In this document: positions 38,970-47,387 of the stretch, in pieces
How the letters are laid out: the number at the start of each line of letters is the position of its first letter
Numbering within the stretch: position 1 is the first letter of the stretch
NCBI GenBank assembly: GCA_030149295.1
Contig: JASBRV010000049.1
Location: 22,221-86,220, forward strand
From: Bacteriovoracales bacterium
GTDB taxonomy: Bacteria > Bdellovibrionota > Bacteriovoracia > Bacteriovoracales > Bacteriovoracaceae
Length of the DNA: 64,000 nt
Reading direction: 5' to 3'
Program-made: the position numbers and the translations under genes
The notes under the pieces: generated by a model
The model's database searches: none
What the model saw: only the letters and a program-made list of their open reading frames with translations
Told to the model about the DNA's origin: nothing

Positions 38970-41900
38970 ATGGCTAAGACGAATGATCAATCGACTTATG
39001 AGATTATGGGCGGAAATGAGCTCATCATCCAAGGGGGACTTGAAGCGGGTTTCTCTTTATATACCGGTTATCCGGGCTCTCCCTTGGCGGACTATTTTAA
39101 TATTCTCCACGCCAAGAAAAAAGAAATGAGTGAAAGAGGCATTAAAGTTGTTATCGCTAATTCTGAAGCAAATGCAGCGGCAATGGCCTCTGGAGCGAAA
39201 CAGGCGGGACGAGACTGTTTGGTGGCGATGAAGTCCATGGGACTTCATGTGGCCAGTGATGCTTTAAGTGTCGGCAACTTTGCCAATCCTGGAGATAGCA
39301 CTGTAGATAAGGAAACCGGGGAAACGCTTTATCCTGGTGTAGTGATCGCTGTTGGAGATGATCCTTGGTCAATCTCTACCTCCACTCCGGCCGATAGCCG
39401 CTATCTTTTTAAACATCTTCATATCCCTTTTTTAGAACCATCAAATCCCCAGGAGCTAAAAGATTGGATGGCTCACGCTTTGAGCCTTTCGAAAAAGACC
39501 TCAGTGTATCAAGGCCTTCTTTTGACCACTTTTATGGCCGAAGGGGGTGGGCGTGTTCAAAAAGGGGTAGAAAAGCCAGTGAATAAAGAGGCGGTCACTC
39601 TTGATCCTGCTAAGTTTGACCTCTCTAAGAATGTTATGGTCCCACCGAACTCTCTGCTTGCTGATCAGGCCATGATTAATGAGCGCTTTCCTAGAGTAGA
39701 GAAGGCCTTAGAACAACTGAGCCTCGATGAAACTCTCGGAGCAGACAGCTCCATTGGCTTTCTTTCAAGTGGCGTTATTTACGAAACATTAAAACAAGTG
39801 CTCGAAGAGGGAGACTATCTCGATAGATATTCTCTTTATAAATTGGCCTCAAGTTATCCCTTAGTTAAAAATCTTCTTCTTCCTTGGTTAAAAACAAAAA
39901 CTACCGTTATCGTAGTTGAAGAAAAGAGAGGCTTTCTCGAGGCCGAGTTGAAAGAATTCTGCCAAGAAAACGGGTTAAAGATAAAAGTCTTTGGTAAAAA
40001 ATTCTTAGAAAAAGATGGCCGTGAGGTTGAGGGTTTTGTTGCCCATGGTGGTCTTACTTATGAGATGGTGCGAGATCAAGTGAAGAAGGCCGTCGAATTG
40101 TGTGGAGAAGTTGCCTGTGATGGACTTAATTTCGATTACAAGTCTTGGAATGAAGCCCTTCCAAAAAGGCTTCCGACCTTTTGTCCCGGTTGTCCCCATC
40201 GTGAAACGCTCAGTCTACTGAAAGATCTAAGAAAGACTCTTAAAGGCGAGGGGATAGACCTTATCACTCATGGGGATGTGGGCTGTTATTCCTTGTCTTT
40301 TTTGCCGCCCTTCAAGGAAATGCACAATCTCTCGGCCATGGGCCAAGGGGGTGCCTTAGGAGCAGGACTTGATATGTTTACCGATAATCCTTCCGTCGTT
40401 TTGATGGGGGATTCAACTTTCTTTCACTCCGGTATTACAGATATTTCAAACTCCGTTCAGGCCGGTCACAATATTACTTACATTCTTCTTGATAACGATA
40501 ATACTGCTATGACGGGTCATCAGATGACACCTGCTTCAGGACAAAATGTTCAAGGAAAGATGAGACCACGCCAAGATATGCTTAGTAGTGTTTATGCTTT
40601 GGGTGTAGACTTCGCAAAGGAAGTGAACCCAAGCGATCGCTACTTTTATAAGAACCTTCTCCAAGATGTCATAAGAAAGGATGGGGTAAAGGTTATCGTT
40701 TCTAATAAAGAATGTGCTCTAACCTTTCATGGTCGAAAGAAAAGAGAGGAGCGGAAGCTTTTCTCTCAAAATAAAACGATTAGTGAGGCCATTTTTTACC
40801 AAGTGAATACGGATTCTTGTGAGGACTGTCGCGCCTGTGTTGATGGGACTGGATGTCCGGGACTTGGGCAAATTCATGATGCCTATGGAACCAAAGTGAC
40901 AATCGATCCACAGATTTGCGTTAGTGATAGTTATTGCACTCGCATTAAAGCTTGTCCAAGCTTTGAAGAGGTCATTGTAAAAGACTATCATCCGACTCTT
41001 TATAAAAGTGGTCAAAACCAAGCCTTGATGGAAACAAAAGAACTTCCGCTGCCCAAAGCTGATAAAAGTTTTGAAGATATTGCCAATGGGCATGATTGGC
41101 GGGTGGTGGTGACTGGTGTCGGCGGCTCAGGGGTGACGACGATCTCTCGAGTGTTGGCGGAAGCCGCTAAAGAGATGGGAGGGCGTGATGACCTCGATTT
41201 TAAGTTTGTCGATCAAAAAGGACTGGCACAAAGAAATGGAAACGTTACAGGCCACCTGGCTATTTATAAAAAGGGAAAGTCCTACGGAGCTGTCACGCCT
41301 AAGGGAACGGCAGATCTTATGGTGAGTCCTGATCTTTTAGATGGCTCTCAACATATTCACTTTTTAGGAGAACAAGGTCTTTGCCTCCTTGATAACAAGT
41401 TTCAAATTCCTTTGAGTTTAATGCTTGATGATGGCGTCGAAAAAGAGCCTCTTACAGAAAAGGAGCTTCGAAGAAAATTAGAAAACCTTTTAGGGGAAAG
41501 AGTCAAAATGTTCTCCCTTAAAGATATATCCCATAGGGGCTTAGGCAAGAGCGTCTACGCTTCGGCCATGATTTTAGGAGTGGCCTTTCAAGCGGGGAAA
41601 TTGCCCTTTGCTCTTGATGATCTACGTGGAGCTTTTGAAAGAACCATGCCGAGGGCAGAACTCGAAAATAATTGGCAAGCCTTTTTGTGGGGGAGAGAGG
41701 TCTTTCTTGAGGGAGATAAGGATCTTCTCAGTCGTCTCGTGAAAAAAGATAGAAGTAAGCTTTCAAGCCTTCTTAAGAAAACCAAAGAAGAGCTTTTACG
41801 CCAAAGTGTTCAAGAGAGTTTTCTTCCCTGGCAGAGCACTAAAATCATGATGGGGATTTATGATAAGCATTTAGAAAGGCTCATTAAATATTATCCTGAA

Positions 41901-42455
41901 ATAAAGCGGTCTTATCTGGCACAATATCTCCACGATCTCTACATCTACGACAGGGGAGCAAGAGCGGCTGAATTTATTGGTAAGGCCGGAGAGCTCGGTC
42001 AATATTTTAAAGAGGATAACGATCTTCGCGCCATGGCCTTGAGAACGTTGGCCAAAACCTACTTTGTTAAAGATGAAGTCTTTATATCTCATGTGATGAT
42101 TAGCCCCCAAAAGCGCGCTGAAGATATCAAACGTTTTGGCGACCTAGGAAAAGCAATCAAACTCAAACGGATTAATCGTCCTGCGTTTGATATTTTTGGG
42201 AAAAAATATGAATTTGATGTGAGTCCTAAGGATTGGATGTTAAAGATTATGCGCCATATGCGTATTTTGCGTATCATTCTTCGTTCATGGCATTCCAAAG
42301 AAAGAAAGATTGCCTCCCAAATTCGCACCAAACTTCTTGAAGAAATCCCTAAGCTTCCGCAAGAGCAAAGAAGATCTGCCATTAAACGCCTTGAGAATAT
42401 AAAGGGTTATAGGGAAGTGCGCTATGAAAAGGCCAATGGCCTGGTTGAAATGTGA
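38970..42455 (+). CDS. Indolepyruvate:ferredoxin oxidoreductase, fused subunits
   Basis: 1161 residues, the length of the fused single-chain form. It oxidatively decarboxylates aryl-2-oxo acids (indolepyruvate, phenylpyruvate, 4-hydroxyphenylpyruvate) to aryl-acetyl-CoA with a ferredoxin acceptor. Order: transketolase-like N-domain (1-180, Y-T-G-Y-P-G-S-P), a middle domain, the ThDP-binding domain (about 395-590, H-G-D-V-G-C-Y-S-L and G-D-S-T-F-F-H-S-G-I plus A-M-T-G-H-Q), a cysteine-rich ferredoxin-like insert (614-665), the gamma domain (705-890, V-V-T-G-V-G-G-S-G-V-T-T and Q-K-G-L-A-Q-R-N-G) and a helical C-terminal domain (930-1161). GAGGA precedes the ATG. First of three genes with 4-base overlaps. 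Confidence 0.88.
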   Translation: MAKTNDQSTYEIMGGNELIIQGGLEAGFSLYTGYPGSPLADYFNILHAKKKEMSERGIKVVIANSEANAAAMASGAKQAGRDCLVAMKSMGLHVASDALSVGNFANPGDSTVDKETGETLYPGVVIAVGDDPWSISTSTPADSRYLFKHLHIPFLEPSNPQELKDWMAHALSLSKKTSVYQGLLLTTFMAEGGGRVQKGVEKPVNKEAVTLDPAKFDLSKNVMVPPNSLLADQAMINERFPRVEKALEQLSLDETLGADSSIGFLSSGVIYETLKQVLEEGDYLDRYSLYKLASSYPLVKNLLLPWLKTKTTVIVVEEKRGFLEAELKEFCQENGLKIKVFGKKFLEKDGREVEGFVAHGGLTYEMVRDQVKKAVELCGEVACDGLNFDYKSWNEALPKRLPTFCPGCPHRETLSLLKDLRKTLKGEGIDLITHGDVGCYSLSFLPPFKEMHNLSAMGQGGALGAGLDMFTDNPSVVLMGDSTFFHSGITDISNSVQAGHNITYILLDNDNTAMTGHQMTPASGQNVQGKMRPRQDMLSSVYALGVDFAKEVNPSDRYFYKNLLQDVIRKDGVKVIVSNKECALTFHGRKKREERKLFSQNKTISEAIFYQVNTDSCEDCRACVDGTGCPGLGQIHDAYGTKVTIDPQICVSDSYCTRIKACPSFEEVIVKDYHPTLYKSGQNQALMETKELPLPKADKSFEDIANGHDWRVVVTGVGGSGVTTISRVLAEAAKEMGGRDDLDFKFVDQKGLAQRNGNVTGHLAIYKKGKSYGAVTPKGTADLMVSPDLLDGSQHIHFLGEQGLCLLDNKFQIPLSLMLDDGVEKEPLTEKELRRKLENLLGERVKMFSLKDISHRGLGKSVYASAMILGVAFQAGKLPFALDDLRGAFERTMPRAELENNWQAFLWGREVFLEGDKDLLSRLVKKDRSKLSSLLKKTKEELLRQSVQESFLPWQSTKIMMGIYDKHLERLIKYYPEIKRSYLAQYLHDLYIYDRGARAAEFIGKAGELGQYFKEDNDLRAMALRTLAKTYFVKDEVFISHVMISPQKRAEDIKRFGDLGKAIKLKRINRPAFDIFGKKYEFDVSPKDWMLKIMRHMRILRIILRSWHSKERKIASQIRTKLLEEIPKLPQEQRRSAIKRLENIKGYREVRYEKANGLVEM

Positions 42456-44179
42456 AAGCGCTGACTCTCGCTAGTTTTCTTTATTTCTTTCTCTTGAGTA
42501 CCCATGCTCTCGTTCCAGGCCTTTTAGAGCAAGGACGGGAAATGGTATCTCTTTTGGAGCAAGCGAGGACTTGCCAGGTTCAAAAGACAAGGGAAAATAG
42601 TTTAGAGCTCTGTACAGGCTTGAAACTTAGTTCCCATGATCTTAATTTCTTAAAAGGGTTAGATCTTCCCAAGTGCAAGAGCTTTCTCAAACAAATGAAG
42701 TATAAAGTTAAAGAAGTCTCTATAGGTGACAAAGTTAAAGGGGTGCCTAAGAAAGATTTAGATCACTTCTTTAATACCACTAAGTTAGCCTATATTCTTC
42801 ATCAAGAAAAAATCATTCTCTTTAAAAACGAAGCTAAGAGGGGAGACTGCCTGCATGAGGTCCTTCACTTTTACCAAAGGCATAGACCTGCAGAGCATTC
42901 TTTATCTCCCCTAAAAAGAAAAACGAAAGAAAGGAATTTACAATTTCTTTTGGAAAAGTCTATCGGTCGCGTGGAATTTTATGAAAAAAAAGGGGAATTA
43001 GAAAAGGCAAAGGAGATGGCCAATGAACTGCAGCCCTTTATTCAGTTGCAAAGAGAGTGGGTTAATCTCATCAATTGGCTAGATGAAAAAGAAATTTATC
43101 AGGTCTTCTTTGATTTTGGAGATTTAATCGGTACGGGCGAGCGCGATTACGATGTGGCCGTAGCTAATTTAGTGCGTCTGAAAGAAAGTCTTCCTTGGGA
43201 CCTTAATGAGAGAGTTCTTTATGCTGCCAATCAGGAGCTGAATAAGAAGTACAAGTTGGTGCCCATTCCCAAGAAAATTGAGAAGGATGAAGAGTATTAT
43301 TCGAAACGCTATCAACAGGGAAAAATCTCTCGGGATCAATTTGAAAAGAAAGTCATAGCTCTTCGAAAGTTTCGTGCCCAAACAGATAAAAAGAAAGCGA
43401 AAAGTCTCTATGATAAATTGAAGGCCGAACTTAGATTACGATCTTTTACCAATCAAAAAAATAAAAGCGACACTGTAATAAAAAAAATATCCTTTCAAAT
43501 CAAAAATGATCTTTTTGAAGTCTCTTTACAAGGGCAAAAATATTTAGTGGATACCGGTGCTCAGGTGAGTGTTTTGTCTCCTGAGCTTCTAAAAAATGTG
43601 AAGAGAGGGGATATAGAGCTTTATGGGGCAAAGAATTTGCAAACTTCTTATGGCAAAAGCCTGCAAGCCCCTATTGTGAAAATCAAAAAGCGATTTACCA
43701 TGGGAGGAGCGCAGATTCCTTTTCTTGTTGGGGCCGTCGGGGACTTAGGGCTTCCTGGCTACCAGGGAATTATAGGCATGGACTTTTTCTCTGTTTATAA
43801 TGGGGGGCAATGGATCCTTGATGTAAAAAAGGGAGAGATATCAAAAGGAAAACTTAAGGGACAAATGAGCTTTTACCTAGAAAGCAATGGATTAGGTAAA
43901 ATTGATTCATTGGAATTTTATTGCTCCCAGGAAAGAGAGGTAAAGTTGCGCCTAGATAGTGGCTCTCAATACCTTGGTGAAAAGAAGAAACTTGTTCGTG
44001 GACAATTGAAGGCGAGTTGTTTGAGTGAAGGTATCTTTTCTCAAATGAAAGAAGAATCGCCTAATTCTATTATCTTTTCTCGAGGTGTTCATATCAATTT
44101 AGGAACACCTTATTTAAGAAAGTTTAGTCGAATAGGACTAAACTTAAGTAATAAAAAATTGGTCTTAGAAAAAAAATGA
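42452..44179 (+). CDS. Exported protein with two retropepsin-like lobes and an HEXXH motif
   Basis: 575 residues, GTG start overlapping the previous stop. Signal peptide 1-19. Residues 130-145 contain C-L-H-E-V-L-H-F (HEXXH at 135-139), a zincin-type metal motif. A K/E-rich helical region covers 155-340. From 345 there are two lobes of the aspartic-protease type. Lobe one has Y-L-V-D367-T-G-A and I-I-G-M-D-F-F (440-446); lobe two has L-R-L-D502-S-G-S and I-N-L-G-T-P-Y-L (548-555). Retropepsins are dimers with one D-[ST]-G each; two in one chain is the pepsin arrangement. It could be a self-contained periplasmic protease. Coupled to the Nudix-MBL gene. Confidence 0.6.
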   Translation: MKALTLASFLYFFLLSTHALVPGLLEQGREMVSLLEQARTCQVQKTRENSLELCTGLKLSSHDLNFLKGLDLPKCKSFLKQMKYKVKEVSIGDKVKGVPKKDLDHFFNTTKLAYILHQEKIILFKNEAKRGDCLHEVLHFYQRHRPAEHSLSPLKRKTKERNLQFLLEKSIGRVEFYEKKGELEKAKEMANELQPFIQLQREWVNLINWLDEKEIYQVFFDFGDLIGTGERDYDVAVANLVRLKESLPWDLNERVLYAANQELNKKYKLVPIPKKIEKDEEYYSKRYQQGKISRDQFEKKVIALRKFRAQTDKKKAKSLYDKLKAELRLRSFTNQKNKSDTVIKKISFQIKNDLFEVSLQGQKYLVDTGAQVSVLSPELLKNVKRGDIELYGAKNLQTSYGKSLQAPIVKIKKRFTMGGAQIPFLVGAVGDLGLPGYQGIIGMDFFSVYNGGQWILDVKKGEISKGKLKGQMSFYLESNGLGKIDSLEFYCSQEREVKLRLDSGSQYLGEKKKLVRGQLKASCLSEGIFSQMKEESPNSIIFSRGVHINLGTPYLRKFSRIGLNLSNKKLVLEKK

Positions 44180-45474
44180 GAGAAGCCGTCACTGCTGTAT
44201 TTTTCCATCGAAAGTCTCAAAAAATCTTCACGATTGAAAGACAAAATTATTTGAGTGTTTTCCCTGGCTACACCGCCTTTCCTGGTGGCAAAGTCGATAA
44301 AAGAGATGCCGGTCATCAAGCAGCTCTTAAAAGAGAAATAGAAGAGGAACTCAATTTTAATATTGAAAACTCTCATGTGCTACAAACTCATCTGCTGGGG
44401 ACGGCCATTACTCCGGAATTTAATCCTTATCGCTTTAAGGTCTTCTTTTATTTAATTGAGGTCGATTGCCCCATGGCTTTTGATGTGGACTCAGGTGAAG
44501 CGAAATCTTCTTGCTGGAAAACGGCCAATGAACTATTGGACTCTTATGAAAAAGGGCAGCTCATGGCCGTGCCCCCTGTGATTAGCATTATTGAACTTCT
44601 TTGTGATTTTTCTAATGTTGATTCTAAAAAAGTCTACGACTTTAAACTTCCCCATATCGAAGGACGAGAGGTTCCTTTCATTGAGTCGATTAAAGGGGTA
44701 CGCCAATTTTTGCCATTGAGCAATACCTTTCCTCCGGCCAATAGAACCAATAGCTTTATCTTAGGCGATGAAGGAAGCATGAAGCTATTAGTTGATCCTT
44801 CTCCAAAAGACACAGAGGAATTAGAAAATTTTTGCCGAAGCATTGATAAAGTAGGCTTTGATGCCTTCTTTATAAGTCATCATCATTCTGATCATCATGA
44901 ATTTCTTCCTGAGCTTCACGGGCGCTACTCTTACCCAGTTTACATGAGTGAAGTCACTGAGAGTTTTATTAAGGATAAATGGGGAGCTGATTACTTAAAA
45001 GGCATGGAAATCCGTCATTTAAAGGAAGGTGATCATATAAGCTCTTTAAGAGGAGAGGCCCTTCAGGTTTATGAAGTTCCTGGGCATGACGAAGGTCAAC
45101 TGGCCTTAGCGCCACGTGATAAAAGTTGGTTTTTCGTTGGTGATCTCATTCAAACCGTAGGAACTGTCGTGATAGGGGATCGTGAAGGAGATATGGCGAA
45201 ATACTTTAAAAGCCTAAAAAAGGTAATTTCTTTAAAGCCACGCTTTATTATCCCAAGCCACGGCATCGCTATTGGTGGGGTCCATAAACTTGAAATGACT
45301 TTAAAGCATCGTCTTCATCGAGAAGAGCAAATTAAAGAACTTCTTTCTGAAAGAAAAAACGTAGATGAAATACTCTCTATCGTCTATGAAGGTTTAGAAA
45401 AGAGACTTTTAAAATATGCTCGTAAAACAATTTACGCTCATATCAAAAAAATTGAGGATGAGAATTTAGGCTGA
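44176..45474 (+). CDS. Nudix hydrolase fused to LACTB2-like metallo-beta-lactamase
   Basis: 432 residues. The N-terminal Nudix domain (1-150) has the box F-P-G-G-K-V-D-K-R-D at 35-44 and R-E-I-E-E-E at 53-58, with the one-residue-longer spacing seen in CoA-pyrophosphatase-type Nudix proteins. A linker leads to a metallo-beta-lactamase domain (180-375) with H-H-H-S-D-H at 235-240, H304 (P-G-H-D), D323 (V-G-D-L) and a later P-S-H-G, so both metal sites are complete. The C-terminal 60 residues form a winged-helix-like tail as in LACTB2, a metal-dependent hydrolase and RNase. The ATG overlaps the previous stop. Substrates unknown; cytoplasmic. Confidence 0.8.
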   Translation: MREAVTAVFFHRKSQKIFTIERQNYLSVFPGYTAFPGGKVDKRDAGHQAALKREIEEELNFNIENSHVLQTHLLGTAITPEFNPYRFKVFFYLIEVDCPMAFDVDSGEAKSSCWKTANELLDSYEKGQLMAVPPVISIIELLCDFSNVDSKKVYDFKLPHIEGREVPFIESIKGVRQFLPLSNTFPPANRTNSFILGDEGSMKLLVDPSPKDTEELENFCRSIDKVGFDAFFISHHHSDHHEFLPELHGRYSYPVYMSEVTESFIKDKWGADYLKGMEIRHLKEGDHISSLRGEALQVYEVPGHDEGQLALAPRDKSWFFVGDLIQTVGTVVIGDREGDMAKYFKSLKKVISLKPRFIIPSHGIAIGGVHKLEMTLKHRLHREEQIKELLSERKNVDEILSIVYEGLEKRLLKYARKTIYAHIKKIEDENLG

Positions 45475-45568
45475 ACTCTCAATGATTTCTACGTGATTTT
45501 AGGGCTTTACTTTATTTTTAAATTAATTATTTTCTCCAAAAAGATTTTTACTTTCCGAAAAGGGGACT

Positions 45569-46372
45569 ATGAGAGTCGCCCTTATTCTCCTTGTCTATCT
45601 TTACAGTACCCCTTCATTTTCGAATGAAGTTTTAAAGCTTTTTGCTAAAGCTAAAAAAGCTGTCACTCATGGGGTAGATGCCAAAACTGGTTGTCAGCTT
45701 AAAACTCTAAGCGCTTCTATTGAAATTGATCCTCAGATAGACTCTGATCTTTATCATAAGGAAATTAAGATTAATCTCGGGAGAAAGATCAAGAAGGTTA
45801 ATTTTCAAGGTGATGAGGTTTCCGTCTTAAGTGAAGAAGAAGCACAAGATCTGTTTAAATTATTTTCTCAAATTGATTATATGAAATTTGATTACCTTCA
45901 CGACGGCTGTTTTGCTCGCGCCCATGAATTTGCTTTAATGGCCAAAGAAAATGGCATTGAAATGGGAAAGGTGTTCTTGAGAGAAAAGAACGATAAACCG
46001 CACTTATACCCTGAAAAGTGGAAAGAAAACCCCACTGCCCCTGTTCCTAGTGGCTTTGTGGGCTGGCGCTATCATGTGACGCCTTATGTTTTAGTTGAAA
46101 AAGAGGGAGAGCTTATACCCTTTGTATTTGATGTGGGCGTGGCCGATCGTTCCCAAAACTTAGAGGAATGGAAAGACTCTCTGATGGATCCAAAGACAAC
46201 TGTTGTGAATGATCGGGTGGTCACCTATAGAGACCGGGGTTATATCTATGAAACCGGCAGTAGTTATTATCCTGATTCGAGTAGCATCAAGTCTCAATTA
46301 GAGGATCAAGAAGCTATTAGAGAATTAGGCATTGATGAATTTCTTTTTCAAAGGGATATGGGTTGGCGTTAA
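45569..46372 (+). CDS. Predicted exported protein-glutaminase (glutamine deamidase) fold protein
   Basis: 267 residues with a signal peptide (1-18, ending S-F-S). The Cys-His-Asp arrangement of protein-glutaminase is present: H-D-G-C114-F-A-R-A-H, G-W-R-Y-H169-V-T-P-Y-V and F-V-F-D188-V-G-V-A-D-R. Chryseobacterium protein-glutaminase uses the same C/H/D order and the same D-G-C-x-x-R-A-H context. Such enzymes deamidate glutamine side chains in proteins. The N-terminal 90 residues would then act as pro-region or substrate-binding part. Monocistronic, AAAGGGGA before the ATG. Convergent with the FliM-like gene, 4-base overlap. Transglutaminase-like proteins are the alternative. Confidence 0.6.
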   Translation: MRVALILLVYLYSTPSFSNEVLKLFAKAKKAVTHGVDAKTGCQLKTLSASIEIDPQIDSDLYHKEIKINLGRKIKKVNFQGDEVSVLSEEEAQDLFKLFSQIDYMKFDYLHDGCFARAHEFALMAKENGIEMGKVFLREKNDKPHLYPEKWKENPTAPVPSGFVGWRYHVTPYVLVEKEGELIPFVFDVGVADRSQNLEEWKDSLMDPKTTVVNDRVVTYRDRGYIYETGSSYYPDSSSIKSQLEDQEAIRELGIDEFLFQRDMGWR

Positions 46373-46953
46373 AAAAGATCAACTCGCATAAAGACTTGTA
46401 GCGGAGCACTGTAGTTTCCCTCTTCAAAGTAAAAGGTTTCACAAAAGTAACTCTTCATTTGAGATAATTCTTTTTCAAGATCGAGGCGCTCCCATGGGGT
46501 TCCCAAAGAGGCATTGTCGATTCCCAGTAGCCCTTTCAGACCTTCTCTTAGGGAAACTTCTAATGGGGCATGGATTTGCTTTAAGGTTGTTTTTTCGATG
46601 GAACTAAGCGGCCTTTCACTGGAGTCAATAGATTGGACAGGACTTCCACCAAGCATGCGATGGAGGCAAATTTCCACCATGGGCGCAGAAATATTAACCC
46701 AGCCCAGATTCATTTTATCACCATAAGAAAAGGGCAGTATGAGATTTCGTACCCCAAAATTGGATATCTCTGCACCTAAAACAGTCTCTTTTTCACTGGT
46801 CGTTAGTTTAAGCTTGAGCCCTTTGAGTTCCATAAGCTTCATAAAAGAAGAGGTAAACTTAAAGACGAAGAAATCGCTCTTATACTTGTTGTCTTTCTTG
46901 ATAAAAGGCTTGGTGTTTGAGCTTGTAAGCAGTTTGACCCAGTCTTGGCTCAC
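46369..46953 (-). CDS. Orphan FliM-like middle-domain protein
   Basis: 194 residues, GTG start overlapping the cdd stop (GTGA). The core (40-145) resembles the FliM middle domain: L-G-W-V-N-I-S-A-P-M-V-E, H-R-M-L-G-G-S-P, then L-S-S-I-E-K-T-T-L-K-Q-I and a helix ending L-R-E-G-L. The N-terminal CheY-binding segment is missing and no SpoA (FliN-like) C-terminal domain is apparent. CheC/CheX phosphatase motifs are not seen. It may be a diverged switch or phosphatase-like protein. It is the last gene of a metabolic operon, which is unusual for a motility gene. Confidence 0.45.
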   Translation of the reverse strand: MSQDWVKLLTSSNTKPFIKKDNKYKSDFFVFKFTSSFMKLMELKGLKLKLTTSEKETVLGAEISNFGVRNLILPFSYGDKMNLGWVNISAPMVEICLHRMLGGSPVQSIDSSERPLSSIEKTTLKQIHAPLEVSLREGLKGLLGIDNASLGTPWERLDLEKELSQMKSYFCETFYFEEGNYSAPLQVFMRVDLF

Positions 46954-47372
46954 TTTTGGCCTTCTTCTAAGGTGTCAAAGGAGTGAGGCAAAAACTCACG
47001 AAAGCTCATCGTTTTAGTAAGCTTCGTGGGATTTCCCATAAAAATAGGGAAATCTTCTTTGGTGAATTCACACAATACTTGTAAACACATAGCACAGGGA
47101 TAAGTTGGGTTTTCGGTATTAGCGAGTACGACTGCAAATTCAACTTCACCCTTCCCCTTTTGTGAAACACGAGAAACGATAGCTGATCTTTCGGCACAAA
47201 TGGTGCCACCATAACTAATATTTTCCACATTACAGCCAGGGTAAAGAGTGTCGTCACCTTTAAATTTGATAGCCGCACCAACCGCAAAGCGAGAATAAGG
47301 ACTATAGGAATTTTTCATGGCCTCTTTGGCAACTTCATAGGCTTTTTCAATAATTGGTGTGATCTTTTTCAT
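46950..47372 (-). CDS. cdd: Cytidine deaminase
   Basis: 140 residues, the size of the tetrameric small form. Zn-binding site: C-A-E-R-S-A-I with catalytic Glu, and P-C-A-M-C-L-Q-V-L. N-terminal S-P-Y-S-R-F-A-V-G-A-A and G-C-N-V-E-N-I-S-Y-G complete the family signature. Deaminates cytidine and deoxycytidine in pyrimidine salvage. Gene lies 15 bases after DUF2797 in the acs operon and overlaps the FliM-like gene. Confidence 0.95.
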   Translation of the reverse strand: MKKITPIIEKAYEVAKEAMKNSYSPYSRFAVGAAIKFKGDDTLYPGCNVENISYGGTICAERSAIVSRVSQKGKGEVEFAVVLANTENPTYPCAMCLQVLCEFTKEDFPIFMGNPTKLTKTMSFREFLPHSFDTLEEGQK

Positions 47373-47387
47373 CCCCTGATCCTTTGG

